A stretch of DNA of 64,000 nt. Source: Tigheibacillus halophilus. GTDB lineage: Bacteria > Bacillota > Bacilli > Bacillales > Amphibacillaceae. The notes under the pieces are model-generated. The model made no database searches and was not told the origin of the DNA. It saw only the letters and a list, made by a program, of their open reading frames with translations. This document shows, piece after piece, positions 26,581 to 33,929 of the stretch; the stretch's first letter is position 1, and each line of letters begins with the position of its first letter. The translations under genes and the position numbers were made by a program. The DNA lies in the NCBI RefSeq assembly GCF_042683165.1, contig NZ_JBHUIZ010000006.1, forward strand, positions 186,001-250,000, in the 5' to 3' direction.

Positions 26581-26609
26581 ATTATATATACTGGACAGTT
26601 AATTTACAA
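26581..26609 (-). promoter_or_regulatory. Promoter and operator of the MMPL gene
   Basis: On the minus strand TTGTAA (26609-26604), 17 bp and TATAAT (26586-26581). The spacer contains the small palindrome ACTGGACAGT (26590-26599), a plausible operator for the divergent TetR. Confidence 0.6.
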
Positions 26610-26776
26610 AGATTTGTTTGCTGTGTACGGAATATGTATGATAAATTTAGGTTGTTCTTTAAAAGCACACTGCTGTTTGGAAGCGGCGTTTTTTATATAA
26701 GCCACAACAGACGGTATGAAATATGCATCCATTAAAATTTGAAATATTTGTGGTTGGAAAATCGGAGGGAAAGCAG

Positions 26777-27397
26777 ATGGGCAATAAGCAAAAGCGGCCG
26801 CTTGGGAGACCGCCATATCAGGTCAACCACATCCCCACAGATGAAGTCATCCTGCAGGTGTCGGCCAAATTATTTTTGGAAAGGCCCTACCAGGATATCT
26901 CAATGGATGAAATAGCGGCTGCTGCCGATGTGACCAAAGCAACTGTGTATTATTATTTCGCCAATAAATCGGAGCTGTACGCGAAATCGATGGATTGTAT
27001 GATGGGGAGAATCCGTATGAACATCCGAGCGATGATTTCGCAAAGGAAAAGCTTGAAGGAAAACCTGCTCGATGTGACGGTATCCCACCTCACCGCTACG
27101 TTCCACTTGGATCTTGATGCGTTGCTTCAGTCCGCGAAGAATGTGCTGCTGGAGAAAGATTGGGAACGAATGTCCCTGGCAATCCGGTTGTTGGAAGAAG
27201 AAATAGCGGCTGTTTTTCAATATGCCAAGGAACGTGGTGAAATCGCGGATGATTTTTCAGTTTCTTTTTGTTCACAGGCATTCCTCTCCCTCCTGAAAAT
27301 AGGCAATAAACGTGATGTCAAAGGAAATTTGATATATGAGTCACCGAAGGCAGCGGCTGAACAGATTGTCCGCTTCTTTTGCAAAGGGGTATCTTGA
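26777..27397 (+). CDS. TetR/AcrR family regulator divergent from the MMPL exporter
   Basis: The 206-residue protein begins with a basic tail KQKRPLGRPPYQ, followed by a TetR HTH (ISMDEIAAAADVTKATVYYYF, residues ~34-54) and a helical ligand domain. ATG 26777 has GGAGGGA (26764-26770). Its divergent placement 239 bp from the MMPL exporter suggests the usual repressor-exporter pair, induced by the exported compound. The pair interrupts the conserved order spoIIR-(ywlA)-ywlB-ywlC and looks like an accessory insertion. Confidence 0.85.
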   Translation: MGNKQKRPLGRPPYQVNHIPTDEVILQVSAKLFLERPYQDISMDEIAAAADVTKATVYYYFANKSELYAKSMDCMMGRIRMNIRAMISQRKSLKENLLDVTVSHLTATFHLDLDALLQSAKNVLLEKDWERMSLAIRLLEEEIAAVFQYAKERGEIADDFSVSFCSQAFLSLLKIGNKRDVKGNLIYESPKAAAEQIVRFFCKGVS

Positions 27398-27480
27398 ATC
27401 TTCCAATCGCTGTTATAATTTACCTTTCTTTTGCATAGAATAGATAACAAAACTATCATTCTATCCCAGAGGTGAAAAAA

Positions 27481-27882
27481 GTGAAAATAATTGCAGCATA
27501 TCGGATGCCGTTGGAGCAAGTGGAGACTTTCCTGCAGACAGCGGATAAAGTGGAAAAAGCCAGTTTACTGCAGCATGGATACGTACTCGTGATAGATGAA
27601 GTAATTAAGGGATGTTTTATCTGGATGCCAGTCGAAAACGGTATTTACTGGCTGAAGCAACTATATATCGCGAAAGATGCTGCCGGTAAATTACCAGTAG
27701 TATTAGAAACGATTGTCCAGATGGCCAAGGAAAAGCAAGCGGAGAAACTCTATGTTCAGAGTCACCAGCCGGTTGTGGACATCTTACTTGACGCTTTACA
27801 GTTTTGTCCACAACAGCATGGGATTCAGCTGGAAAGCCAACAGGAAAACAAAGGGAAATGGTGGGCATATCAAGTTTCCTAG
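27481..27882 (+). CDS. Small GNAT-like protein, possible YwlB counterpart
   Basis: The 133-residue protein is of uncertain function. The central strand-helix pattern (GCFIWMPVENGIYWLKQLYI, then a helix with ETIVQMAKEKQAEKLYV) resembles the core of a GNAT fold, and the locus just upstream of ywlC is where B. subtilis has ywlB, an acetyltransferase-like gene. The diagnostic R/Q-x-x-G-x-G/A loop is replaced by AKDAAGKL, so acetyl-CoA binding is doubtful. GTG 27481 is used because AGAGGTGA lies 5-6 nt upstream; GTG 27472 is inside that site. Confidence 0.6.
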   Translation: MKIIAAYRMPLEQVETFLQTADKVEKASLLQHGYVLVIDEVIKGCFIWMPVENGIYWLKQLYIAKDAAGKLPVVLETIVQMAKEKQAEKLYVQSHQPVVDILLDALQFCPQQHGIQLESQQENKGKWWAYQVS

Positions 27883-28031
27883 TATGGGTCATTTATAAAA
27901 CAGACCGTATGTGCACCCTGAAAGGTTGTATATACGGGCTATTTTTGTGCGGAAAACGGGTACTTTGCACCACGTTTTTCAGCATCGGTGGTGTGGAAAT
28001 ACATAGCTGAAAGCGTTATTTCCGTATAATC

Positions 28032-28187
28032 TGTGTATAAACAGGACTTTATGCACATTATCCACAAACACTTGTGAGTAACTTGTGCAGTATTCTTTTT
28101 TCAACCGTGTAATTGACATGAATTAAAACCATGTAATTTCATATTGTAAACATTTTCATCCCGAATGTGGATAAAACTGTGGATTCT
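28032..28187. promoter_or_regulatory. DnaA-box cluster upstream of ywlC
   Basis: Four perfect matches to TTATNCACA occur: minus strand 28032-28040 (TTATACACA), plus 28049-28057 (TTATGCACA), plus 28058-28066 (TTATCCACA, directly adjacent) and minus 28166-28174 (TTATCCACA). Weaker boxes lie at 28073-28081 (one mismatch) and 28179-28187 (two mismatches). In B. subtilis the ywlC upstream region is a known DnaA-binding cluster outside oriC. TTGACA (28113-28118) may be a -35 box for ywlC inside the cluster. The rest of 27883-28281 holds no gene. Confidence 0.85.
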
Positions 28188-28281
28188 ATTATTTTGCCGG
28201 CATTTTCTGTGGGCAACTTTTTTATTTTGCGTAACAACTTTCTTTCCACTACAATATAATAGAGGAAAGAGGGACAAGTGA

Positions 28282-29301
28282 ATGGAAACAAAACGTTGGA
28301 ATGCAAATGATGATGATTCTACTGTAACAGCTGCGGCTAAGATGCTCCAGGACGGCAAGACAGTTGCCTTTCCAACCGAAACGGTTTATGGTCTCGGCGC
28401 GGATGCGACGAACCCGGCTGCTGTGGATAAAATATTTCAAGCCAAGGGGCGCCCACAGGATAACCCCTTGATTGCACATGTTGCTACGAAAGAACAGTTG
28501 CTTAGATTGGTAAAAGATGTACCAGTTTATGTGGAAAAACTGCTGGATGCATTTTCTCCTGGTCCTTTGACTTACGTTTTGAAAACAAGCGGTGTGTGTG
28601 CAGCGAATGTAACAGCCGGACTGGATTCTATCGGGGTTCGCATGCCTGGACACCCTGTGGCACAGGCTTTGCTGAAAACCTGCGACCTGCCGATTGCAGC
28701 ACCAAGTGCAAATGTTTCAGGGAAACCCAGCCCTACGCTAGCTGACCATGTCTGGGAAGATCTGAATGGCAAAATCTCCGGTCTCCTGGATGGCGGACCA
28801 ACAGGATATGGTGTCGAATCCACAGTAATTGACTGCACAGGGGATATACCTGTTATTCTCAGGCCTGGCGGGGTAACGAAAGAGCAGTTATTGCAGGTCG
28901 TTGAACAAGTGATTACGGACCCTGCATTGAAAAATAGCCGTGAAAAACCGAAAGCACCTGGAATGAAATATAGACATTATGCGCCGGAAGTGCCTTTATG
29001 GCTCGTATATGGCACTACACAAACCATCCAGGAGGTGGTGGATAGCTTACAGGCGAGTGGACAAAGAGCGGGATTACTTGTCGGTAACCAAACAGCTTCC
29101 TCTATCCACTGTGCTGAAAAGATACTGCTTGGGAGCAATCCAGCCGAGGTCGCGGCACATCTCTATGATGGCTTGAGAACTTTTAAAACGGGGAGTGTAG
29201 ATGTGATTGTAGCGGAAGCCTTTTCTGAGGAAGGAATTGGCCAGGCAATCATGAATCGGCTGAAAAAAGCTGCGACCAAAGAAATTCATTCTGCAGAATA
29301 A
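28282..29301 (+). CDS. ywlC: L-threonylcarbamoyladenylate synthase (Sua5 type)
   Basis: The 339-residue two-domain enzyme has an N-terminal YrdC domain (GKTVAFPTETVYGLGADATN, KGRPQDNPLIAHV, SIGVRMPGHP, APSANVSGKPSPT) and a C-terminal Sua5 domain (from about residue 215, linker ending APGMKYRHYAPEVPL). It makes threonylcarbamoyl-AMP for the t6A37 modification of ANN-reading tRNAs. ATG 28282 is preceded by AAAGAGGG. The upstream DnaA boxes suggest that its expression responds to replication status. Confidence 0.93.
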   Translation: METKRWNANDDDSTVTAAAKMLQDGKTVAFPTETVYGLGADATNPAAVDKIFQAKGRPQDNPLIAHVATKEQLLRLVKDVPVYVEKLLDAFSPGPLTYVLKTSGVCAANVTAGLDSIGVRMPGHPVAQALLKTCDLPIAAPSANVSGKPSPTLADHVWEDLNGKISGLLDGGPTGYGVESTVIDCTGDIPVILRPGGVTKEQLLQVVEQVITDPALKNSREKPKAPGMKYRHYAPEVPLWLVYGTTQTIQEVVDSLQASGQRAGLLVGNQTASSIHCAEKILLGSNPAEVAAHLYDGLRTFKTGSVDVIVAEAFSEEGIGQAIMNRLKKAATKEIHSAE

Positions 29302-29321
29302 CCGGAAAAACATGTAAGCTC

Positions 29322-29374
29322 ATATCCTCCTTTGGACATGCATATATTTTAGTAGCGTGTCCAAGGGAGGATGT
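29322..29374 (+). promoter_or_regulatory. Long hairpin masking the mntP ribosome binding site
   Basis: Bases 29322-29341 and 29355-29374 are complementary over 20 positions, with only G-U wobbles as imperfections, around a 13-nt loop. The right arm contains AAGGGAGG (29363-29370), the mntP ribosome binding site, so the folded RNA would block initiation. The hairpin starts 20 nt after the ywlC stop. There is no room for a yybP-ykoY manganese aptamer. Confidence 0.75.
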
Positions 29375-29377
29375 TTT

Positions 29378-29935
29378 ATGTTCGCAGGTTTATATCAAGA
29401 ATTTTTCACCTTAGTATGTATAGCCCTGGCACTTGGTATGGACGCTTTCTCGGTCAGCCTCGGTCTGGGCATGAAGAAACTGAGGCTTAAACGGATTTTA
29501 ATGATTGGTATTGTAGTAGGAGGTTTCCATGTTGTGATGCCGCTTATCGGCATTTTGACAGGAAAACTGATTTCCAACAGCATTGGAGATTGGGCGGCAG
29601 CGGCAAGTGGTTTTCTCCTGTTCGGCATTGGTGCCCATATGATCTTTTCAGCGTTCAACTTTCAATCCAGACAAGTCTTCCACACTGCGGGGATCGGGCT
29701 GATTTTTTTTGCGTTCAGTGTCAGTTTGGACAGTTTTTCTCTTGGACTGAGCATTGGTATGTCGGAAATAAAAATCATTATGTCCGTCATTGTATTTGGT
29801 ACTGTGAGCGCCATCCTTACATGGGGCGGATTACTGCTTGGGAGAAAAGTCCAGGGGATGTTTGGTGCATACAGTGAAATTATGGGAGGCAGCGTGCTAT
29901 GCGGTTTCGGACTGCTGCAGGTGTTTGGCATCTGA
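29378..29935 (+). CDS. mntP: Manganese efflux pump MntP
   Basis: The 185-residue membrane protein has six predicted helices and the two MntP repeats with conserved aspartates: LALGMDAFSVSLGLGMKK near the N terminus and FAFSVSLDSFSLGLSIGM in the middle, plus GGLLLGRKV. It exports Mn(II). ATG 29378 lies 7 nt after AAGGGAGG; the frame is open to GTG 29357, which lies in the hairpin. The place between ywlC and ywlE matches ywlD of B. subtilis. Translation is probably controlled by the hairpin at 29322-29374. Confidence 0.92.
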   Translation: MFAGLYQEFFTLVCIALALGMDAFSVSLGLGMKKLRLKRILMIGIVVGGFHVVMPLIGILTGKLISNSIGDWAAAASGFLLFGIGAHMIFSAFNFQSRQVFHTAGIGLIFFAFSVSLDSFSLGLSIGMSEIKIIMSVIVFGTVSAILTWGGLLLGRKVQGMFGAYSEIMGGSVLCGFGLLQVFGI

Positions 29936-30052
29936 GCTTCTCCCTGAGTAAATGGAAGCTTATAGCTGGCAGGATAGTCAATGGCTCCGGCAATATGCTA
30001 TAGTTAGGAAAGAACATGAATGGAAAATGGCGGTATCAGAAAGGTGAAATGA

Positions 30053-30658
30053 ATGAAAATCTTGTTTATTTGTACAGGAAATACATGCCGAAGTCCCATG
30101 GCTGAAGCACTGCTCAAAGAAAAACTCCAGGGAGCCCAAGTGAAATCAGCCGGGATATTTGCCAGTATGAACCAGCGTATGAGTCATCATGCTGCATCCG
30201 CATTACAACAGAAAAATATCCATTCCGATCATCGCTCCAAGCCGGTAACGAGAGAGCTGTTGCATTGGGCAGATCTTGTACTGACGATGACAACGGGCCA
30301 TAAGCAATCATTAATCATGCAATTTCCTGAATTCCAGGATCGATATTTTACCCTAAAGGAATATGTCTCCACTGCCGATAAAAAGGTATGGGATGAATTG
30401 AAAAAACGGTATACGGACTATGAAACAAAACGCTCGGCATTCTTGCATAAATATGAACATCAAATGGATCAGTCAGAGCTTAGCAAAAAATTGTCCGAAT
30501 ATCTGGCCGAGGATTTCAGAGAGATTCAGCTTCTGGAGCAAAATCTTGTCAGTTATGATATTTCCGACCCGTTTGGCGGGAGCCTGGAAGTCTATCAGGA
30601 AACACTGGAAGAACTGGAAGATTATATTGATTGCCTGATATCCATGATTAAAGAATAG
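30053..30658 (+). CDS. ywlE: Low-molecular-weight protein arginine phosphatase with an inserted segment
   Basis: The 201-residue protein has the LMW-PTP P-loop CTGNTCRS (nucleophile C7; the Thr after it is the YwlE hallmark for phospho-arginine over phospho-tyrosine) and the acid-loop Asp in YDISDPFGGSLEVYQ. B. subtilis YwlE has about 150 residues; here about 45-50 extra, mostly charged and helical residues (WDELKKRYTDYETKRSAFLH and following) lie between EYVSTAD and the acid loop. The enzyme opposes McsB arginine phosphorylation that marks proteins for ClpCP. AAAGGTGA precedes ATG 30053. Confidence 0.88.
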   Translation: MKILFICTGNTCRSPMAEALLKEKLQGAQVKSAGIFASMNQRMSHHAASALQQKNIHSDHRSKPVTRELLHWADLVLTMTTGHKQSLIMQFPEFQDRYFTLKEYVSTADKKVWDELKKRYTDYETKRSAFLHKYEHQMDQSELSKKLSEYLAEDFREIQLLEQNLVSYDISDPFGGSLEVYQETLEELEDYIDCLISMIKE

Positions 30659-30717
30659 CTTCCCCGCCAGAGCCGGCTGCAATCCATCCTTGACAAATAG
30701 AAAATGAGGGGAAAATT

Positions 30718-32013
30718 ATGGAAAAGAAGCGGTACCGGTTCAGTCTTCGTGTGAAGCTTGTGATGTTTACGACAATATTGGCGACCATCACCTATTCGAC
30801 AAGTGCATTATTTTTGTATATTGTATTCGACTATGTAAGAGAGTATCTGCACATCTCGTTAACACTGTTTACCATCCTTACTTTATTACTGGGAATTATC
30901 TGGTCGGGAATTCTAGCTTATGTTGCAGCTGGCTTCATAACGAAAAGGCTCGTGACACTGGAAAAGGCGGCTGCCAAAGCTGCCGACGGCTATTTGAACC
31001 AGCCGATCGATGTTAAAGGCACGGACGATGAGATCCACGCACTGGCTGTTTCATTTGACGCCATGTTAGGGAACTTACGCACTATGGTGCGCAATATCGA
31101 CTCTCATTTTGAATTGACGAATGAAGCGGTGGTAGAAGTCAAATCAGCATCAAACCAAGTGCGTCAGCATTCTGAGCTAGTAAGCACATCCATTGATGAC
31201 ATATCCAAAGGGGCGCAGGCTTCTGCCGAGGCGATCCAAGACACCGCAGAAGCGGTGGAAACGGCGACAAATCTGGCTGGACAAGTGCAAACAACTGCCC
31301 TTTCCTCCAAAGAAAAATCGACCGCCATGCTGAAGACCCTTGCAGAGAGCAAACAGATTGTCAGCAGCCTTGTAAATGGGATCCAACAGCTGGCCGACAA
31401 TCAAGAAGCTTCGCTTGGAGATGTCAACCATTTGAAAGAAAATGCATTGGAAGTAGAATCGGTTATCACGATGGTTGGTGAAATTGCCGCCCAAACGAAT
31501 CTTTTGGCACTGAACGCCTCGATAGAAGCCGCGCATGCCGGTGAGCACGGTCGGGGATTCGCGGTTGTGGCAGATGAAATACGCAAGCTTGCAGATGAAA
31601 GTACAGGCGCGGTAACCAATATTACAGAATTGATTGCAGCCATCCAGAAAGACGTAGCGCAGGTTGTCGGCAGGATTAATGAAAATGTAAACCTGGCGAA
31701 AGCAGAAGCTGATAAAGGGTCAACCACCAATCAAACAATCAGCGATATGGCGAATTCCATTGAGCAAACCGCACAGGAAATCGAAAAAATAACCAAGCTG
31801 GTTGACAAACAATTGGAATCAATCCAATCAACTGCCTCCCGTTCCCAGGAAGTTGCGGCGATCGCTGAAGAGACTTCCGCAGGTGCGGAAGAGGTGAATG
31901 CCTCAGTCTATGAACAGGCCGCAAGCATCGACAAAGTAGATCAGCTGACCAAGAAACTGGCACAACAGACGGATGAACTGAATCAGCAAATCCGCTCGTT
32001 CATTGTAAAATAG
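30718..32013 (+). CDS. Methyl-accepting chemotaxis protein without an extracellular sensor domain
   Basis: The 431-residue protein has two membrane helices at about residues 13-33 and 42-66, separated by fewer than ten residues, so no periplasmic-type ligand domain is present. A HAMP domain (KRLVTLEKAAAKAADGYLNQ) and a full MCP signalling hairpin follow, with tip AAQTNLLALNASIEAAHA and ADEIRKLADES. It should bind CheW/CheA in the cytoplasmic array and may sense membrane state, energy or an intracellular partner. GAGGGGA precedes ATG 30718. It is inserted between ywlE and rpiB. Confidence 0.88.
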   Translation: MEKKRYRFSLRVKLVMFTTILATITYSTSALFLYIVFDYVREYLHISLTLFTILTLLLGIIWSGILAYVAAGFITKRLVTLEKAAAKAADGYLNQPIDVKGTDDEIHALAVSFDAMLGNLRTMVRNIDSHFELTNEAVVEVKSASNQVRQHSELVSTSIDDISKGAQASAEAIQDTAEAVETATNLAGQVQTTALSSKEKSTAMLKTLAESKQIVSSLVNGIQQLADNQEASLGDVNHLKENALEVESVITMVGEIAAQTNLLALNASIEAAHAGEHGRGFAVVADEIRKLADESTGAVTNITELIAAIQKDVAQVVGRINENVNLAKAEADKGSTTNQTISDMANSIEQTAQEIEKITKLVDKQLESIQSTASRSQEVAAIAEETSAGAEEVNASVYEQAASIDKVDQLTKKLAQQTDELNQQIRSFIVK

Positions 32014-32142
32014 AGACAGCTAAAAAGTGATGAGTTAGATAAGAGAATAAACAAAACCAGATCGAACAGAACATATCAGATTGAATGGAACGGAAAATGG
32101 TGAAATACATGTAGCTGTATTTTCCACTGTTTATATCAGGCA

Positions 32143-32175
32143 AAAAACAAGTGAACTTTTAGCTCACTTGTTTTT
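32143..32175 (+). terminator. Intrinsic terminator after the chemotaxis gene
   Basis: AAAAACAAGTGA (32143-32154) pairs with TCACTTGTTTTT (32164-32175), a 12-bp perfect stem ending in T. Confidence 0.9.
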
Positions 32176-32218
32176 ATTTACTTCGTTTTTGGGAGAAACT
32201 CACCAGTAATCGTGTTTA

Positions 32219-32408
32219 GGACAAGGATTGCCGCTTGAGTGACAAGTATTGCTGTCCAAGTGACAATTATTCTCGCTCGGGTGACAAGTATTGACATCAT
32301 GACAAGAATTTCCGCCCGAGTGACAAGTAAAATGCGCAAAGTGACAAGTAATCACCCAGAAATGACGAGTATTCGCAACCAAATGACAAGTATCCGCCGC
32401 TTGATCAC
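32219..32408. repeat. 21-bp tandem array, codon-phased TGACAAG repeats
   Basis: TGACAAG-type motifs start at 32219 (variant), 32240, 32261, 32282, 32300, 32321, 32342, 32363, 32384 and 32402 (degenerate). Steps are 21 bp except two of 18, so every step is a multiple of 3. Read on the minus strand the array encodes a cysteine-histidine heptad (CHxxxNT); on the plus strand a heptad beginning V/M-T-S. Neither frame has a ribosome binding site, so coding is doubtful. Confidence 0.85.
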
Positions 32409-32584
32409 CAGGGTTTGATATAATAACTAGGACACCTTCTGCATAAGATGCAAGGTAGATTGAAAAATGAAGAAGGCGCATATTTTTTCCGGTTAGAGCT
32501 GATTGCGCAGATATCTGCTGGAAATGCCTCATGGCAGTATGATAAAATGAATTTGTCAAAATATAAGGAAATAGTAATCTTTGT

Positions 32585-32660
32585 ACTTGGCAACATGGGA
32601 ATGGCTGTCACTTGGATGCAAAGAACGTGCATCTAGTGATGTGGGTGCCAAGTTTTTCTT
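32585..32660 (+). terminator. Large terminator-like hairpin before rpiB, possible small RNA end
   Basis: ACTTGGCA (32585-32592) pairs with TGCCAAGT (32646-32653). Inside, TCACT/AGTGA and GATGCA/TGCATC (32615-32620, 32628-32633) continue the stem, and TTTTTCTT follows. TTGTCA and TAATCT about 30 nt upstream could be a promoter, so the segment may be an independent short transcript or a leader attenuator of rpiB. No gene is seen in the rest of 32409-32724. Confidence 0.55.
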
Positions 32661-32724
32661 ACAATACATCAGAATGCCTGGTAATAATGATAGATAGGCA
32701 GAGAATGAGGAATGGAGGGGTAGA

Positions 32725-33171
32725 ATGAAAGTGATCATCAGCGCGGATCATGCTGGTATGTCATTGCGAAATGAAGTGAAGAATCTGTTGGAGGAAATGC
32801 ATATTGCCTATGAGGATGCGGGCTGCAGCTGTGAAACTTCCGTAGATTATCCGGATTACGCTCTTCCGGCAGCCGAGCGGGTCGCAAGCGGCGAGTTTGA
32901 CCGAGGTATTTTGATTTGCGGCACAGGGATCGGCATGAATATTTCAGCTAATAAAGTGAAAGGGATTCGCTGTGCACTGGTTCATGATGTGTATAGTGCG
33001 AAATTGACCCGCCAGCATAATGATTCCAACATGCTTGCGATGGGGGAACGTGTCATCGGGCCGGGGCTGGCCAGAGAAATTGCAAAAACATGGCTGGAAA
33101 CGGATTTTGAAGGTGGACGTCATGGAAGAAGAGTGGATAAAGTTACCGAATATGAAGCAAGTCATGAGTAG
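32725..33171 (+). CDS. rpiB: Ribose-5-phosphate isomerase B
   Basis: The 148-residue RpiB/LacAB-type isomerase interconverts ribose-5-phosphate and ribulose-5-phosphate. It shows the N-terminal ISADHAGMSLRNEVKNLL, the catalytic cysteine loop LICGTGIGMNISANKVKGIR, and HNDSNMLAMGERVIG. The ribosome binding site is GGAGGGG. Corresponds to ywlF of B. subtilis and is followed by ywlG as there. Confidence 0.95.
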   Translation: MKVIISADHAGMSLRNEVKNLLEEMHIAYEDAGCSCETSVDYPDYALPAAERVASGEFDRGILICGTGIGMNISANKVKGIRCALVHDVYSAKLTRQHNDSNMLAMGERVIGPGLAREIAKTWLETDFEGGRHGRRVDKVTEYEASHE

Positions 33172-33307
33172 CTGGTAAACTATGATTCATGATTATGTTG
33201 TGAATGTGATTTTATCATGATACGTTTGGATGAATGATAGAATAGTATTTGATTGTGGCAGCAACTTCAGATAAGTCATCGTACATATACGGGGAGGAGT
33301 GGTTGCA

Positions 33308-33862
33308 TTGGAAAAATCTTTTTACCAACTGGTTCAGGCTGACACGGAGGCGCTTGTGAAGGAATGGGTATCCCTTTCATTGTTGCGAGAAGACGATATC
33401 TTTGTCGTCGGCTGTTCCACCAGTGAAGTATCCGGGGAGAAGATCGGTACGTCGGGCAGCATGGAAATTGCGGACATATTGTTCAATGCCATGAAAAAGC
33501 TGCAGCAATATACTGGGATCGTACTCGCTTTTCAATGCTGTGAGCACTTGAACCGAGCACTTGTTGTAGAGCGTGAAACGGCGAAAGCTTATGGCTTGGA
33601 AGAAGTGACAGTCGTACCAGCGCCCCATGCCGGCGGCTCGATGGCAACATATGCGTATCAGCACATGGAGAACCCCTGTGTGGTGGAATTCATTCGCGCC
33701 GAAGCAGGAATTGATATAGGAGAAACCATGATTGGCATGCATTTGAAGCATGTGGCAGTGCCATTGCGTTTGGCACAACGTTCTATCGGAAATGCCCGGG
33801 TGAACGGGGCGAAAACGAGACCGAAGCTGATTGGCGGACACCGCGCAACATACGAAGCGTGA
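33308..33862 (+). CDS. ywlG: TIGR01440 / DUF436 family protein YwlG
   Basis: This is a conserved Firmicutes protein of 184 residues with no established function. Family signatures are VVGCSTSEVSGEKIGTSGS, FQCCEHLNRALVVE and PAPHAGGSMATYAY, plus the C-terminal PLRLAQRSIGNARVNGAKTR. TTG 33308 is proposed because GGGGAGGA (33291-33298) is then 9 nt away; the in-frame GTG 33299 directly abuts that site. Conserved linkage rpiB-ywlG-glyA suggests a link to C1 or nucleotide metabolism, which is only a context inference. Confidence 0.88.
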   Translation: MEKSFYQLVQADTEALVKEWVSLSLLREDDIFVVGCSTSEVSGEKIGTSGSMEIADILFNAMKKLQQYTGIVLAFQCCEHLNRALVVERETAKAYGLEEVTVVPAPHAGGSMATYAYQHMENPCVVEFIRAEAGIDIGETMIGMHLKHVAVPLRLAQRSIGNARVNGAKTRPKLIGGHRATYEA

Positions 33863-33929
33863 ATTACTGCAAGGTGAGAGCTTTTCAGTGTTTCCATATA
33901 GTCTAATCTTTTAACAGGGGGTATTACTT

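Noticed and set aside
29302..29377. yybP-ykoY manganese riboswitch before mntP
   Set aside because: Only 76 nt lie between ywlC and mntP, too short for the aptamer, and the conserved loops are absent; the region is a simple long hairpin.
32200..32559. Minus-strand 119-codon frame with Cys-His heptads as a real metal-binding protein
   Set aside because: No ribosome binding site, the repeats coincide with a DNA-level tandem array, and the plus strand is equally open; kept only as a repeat.
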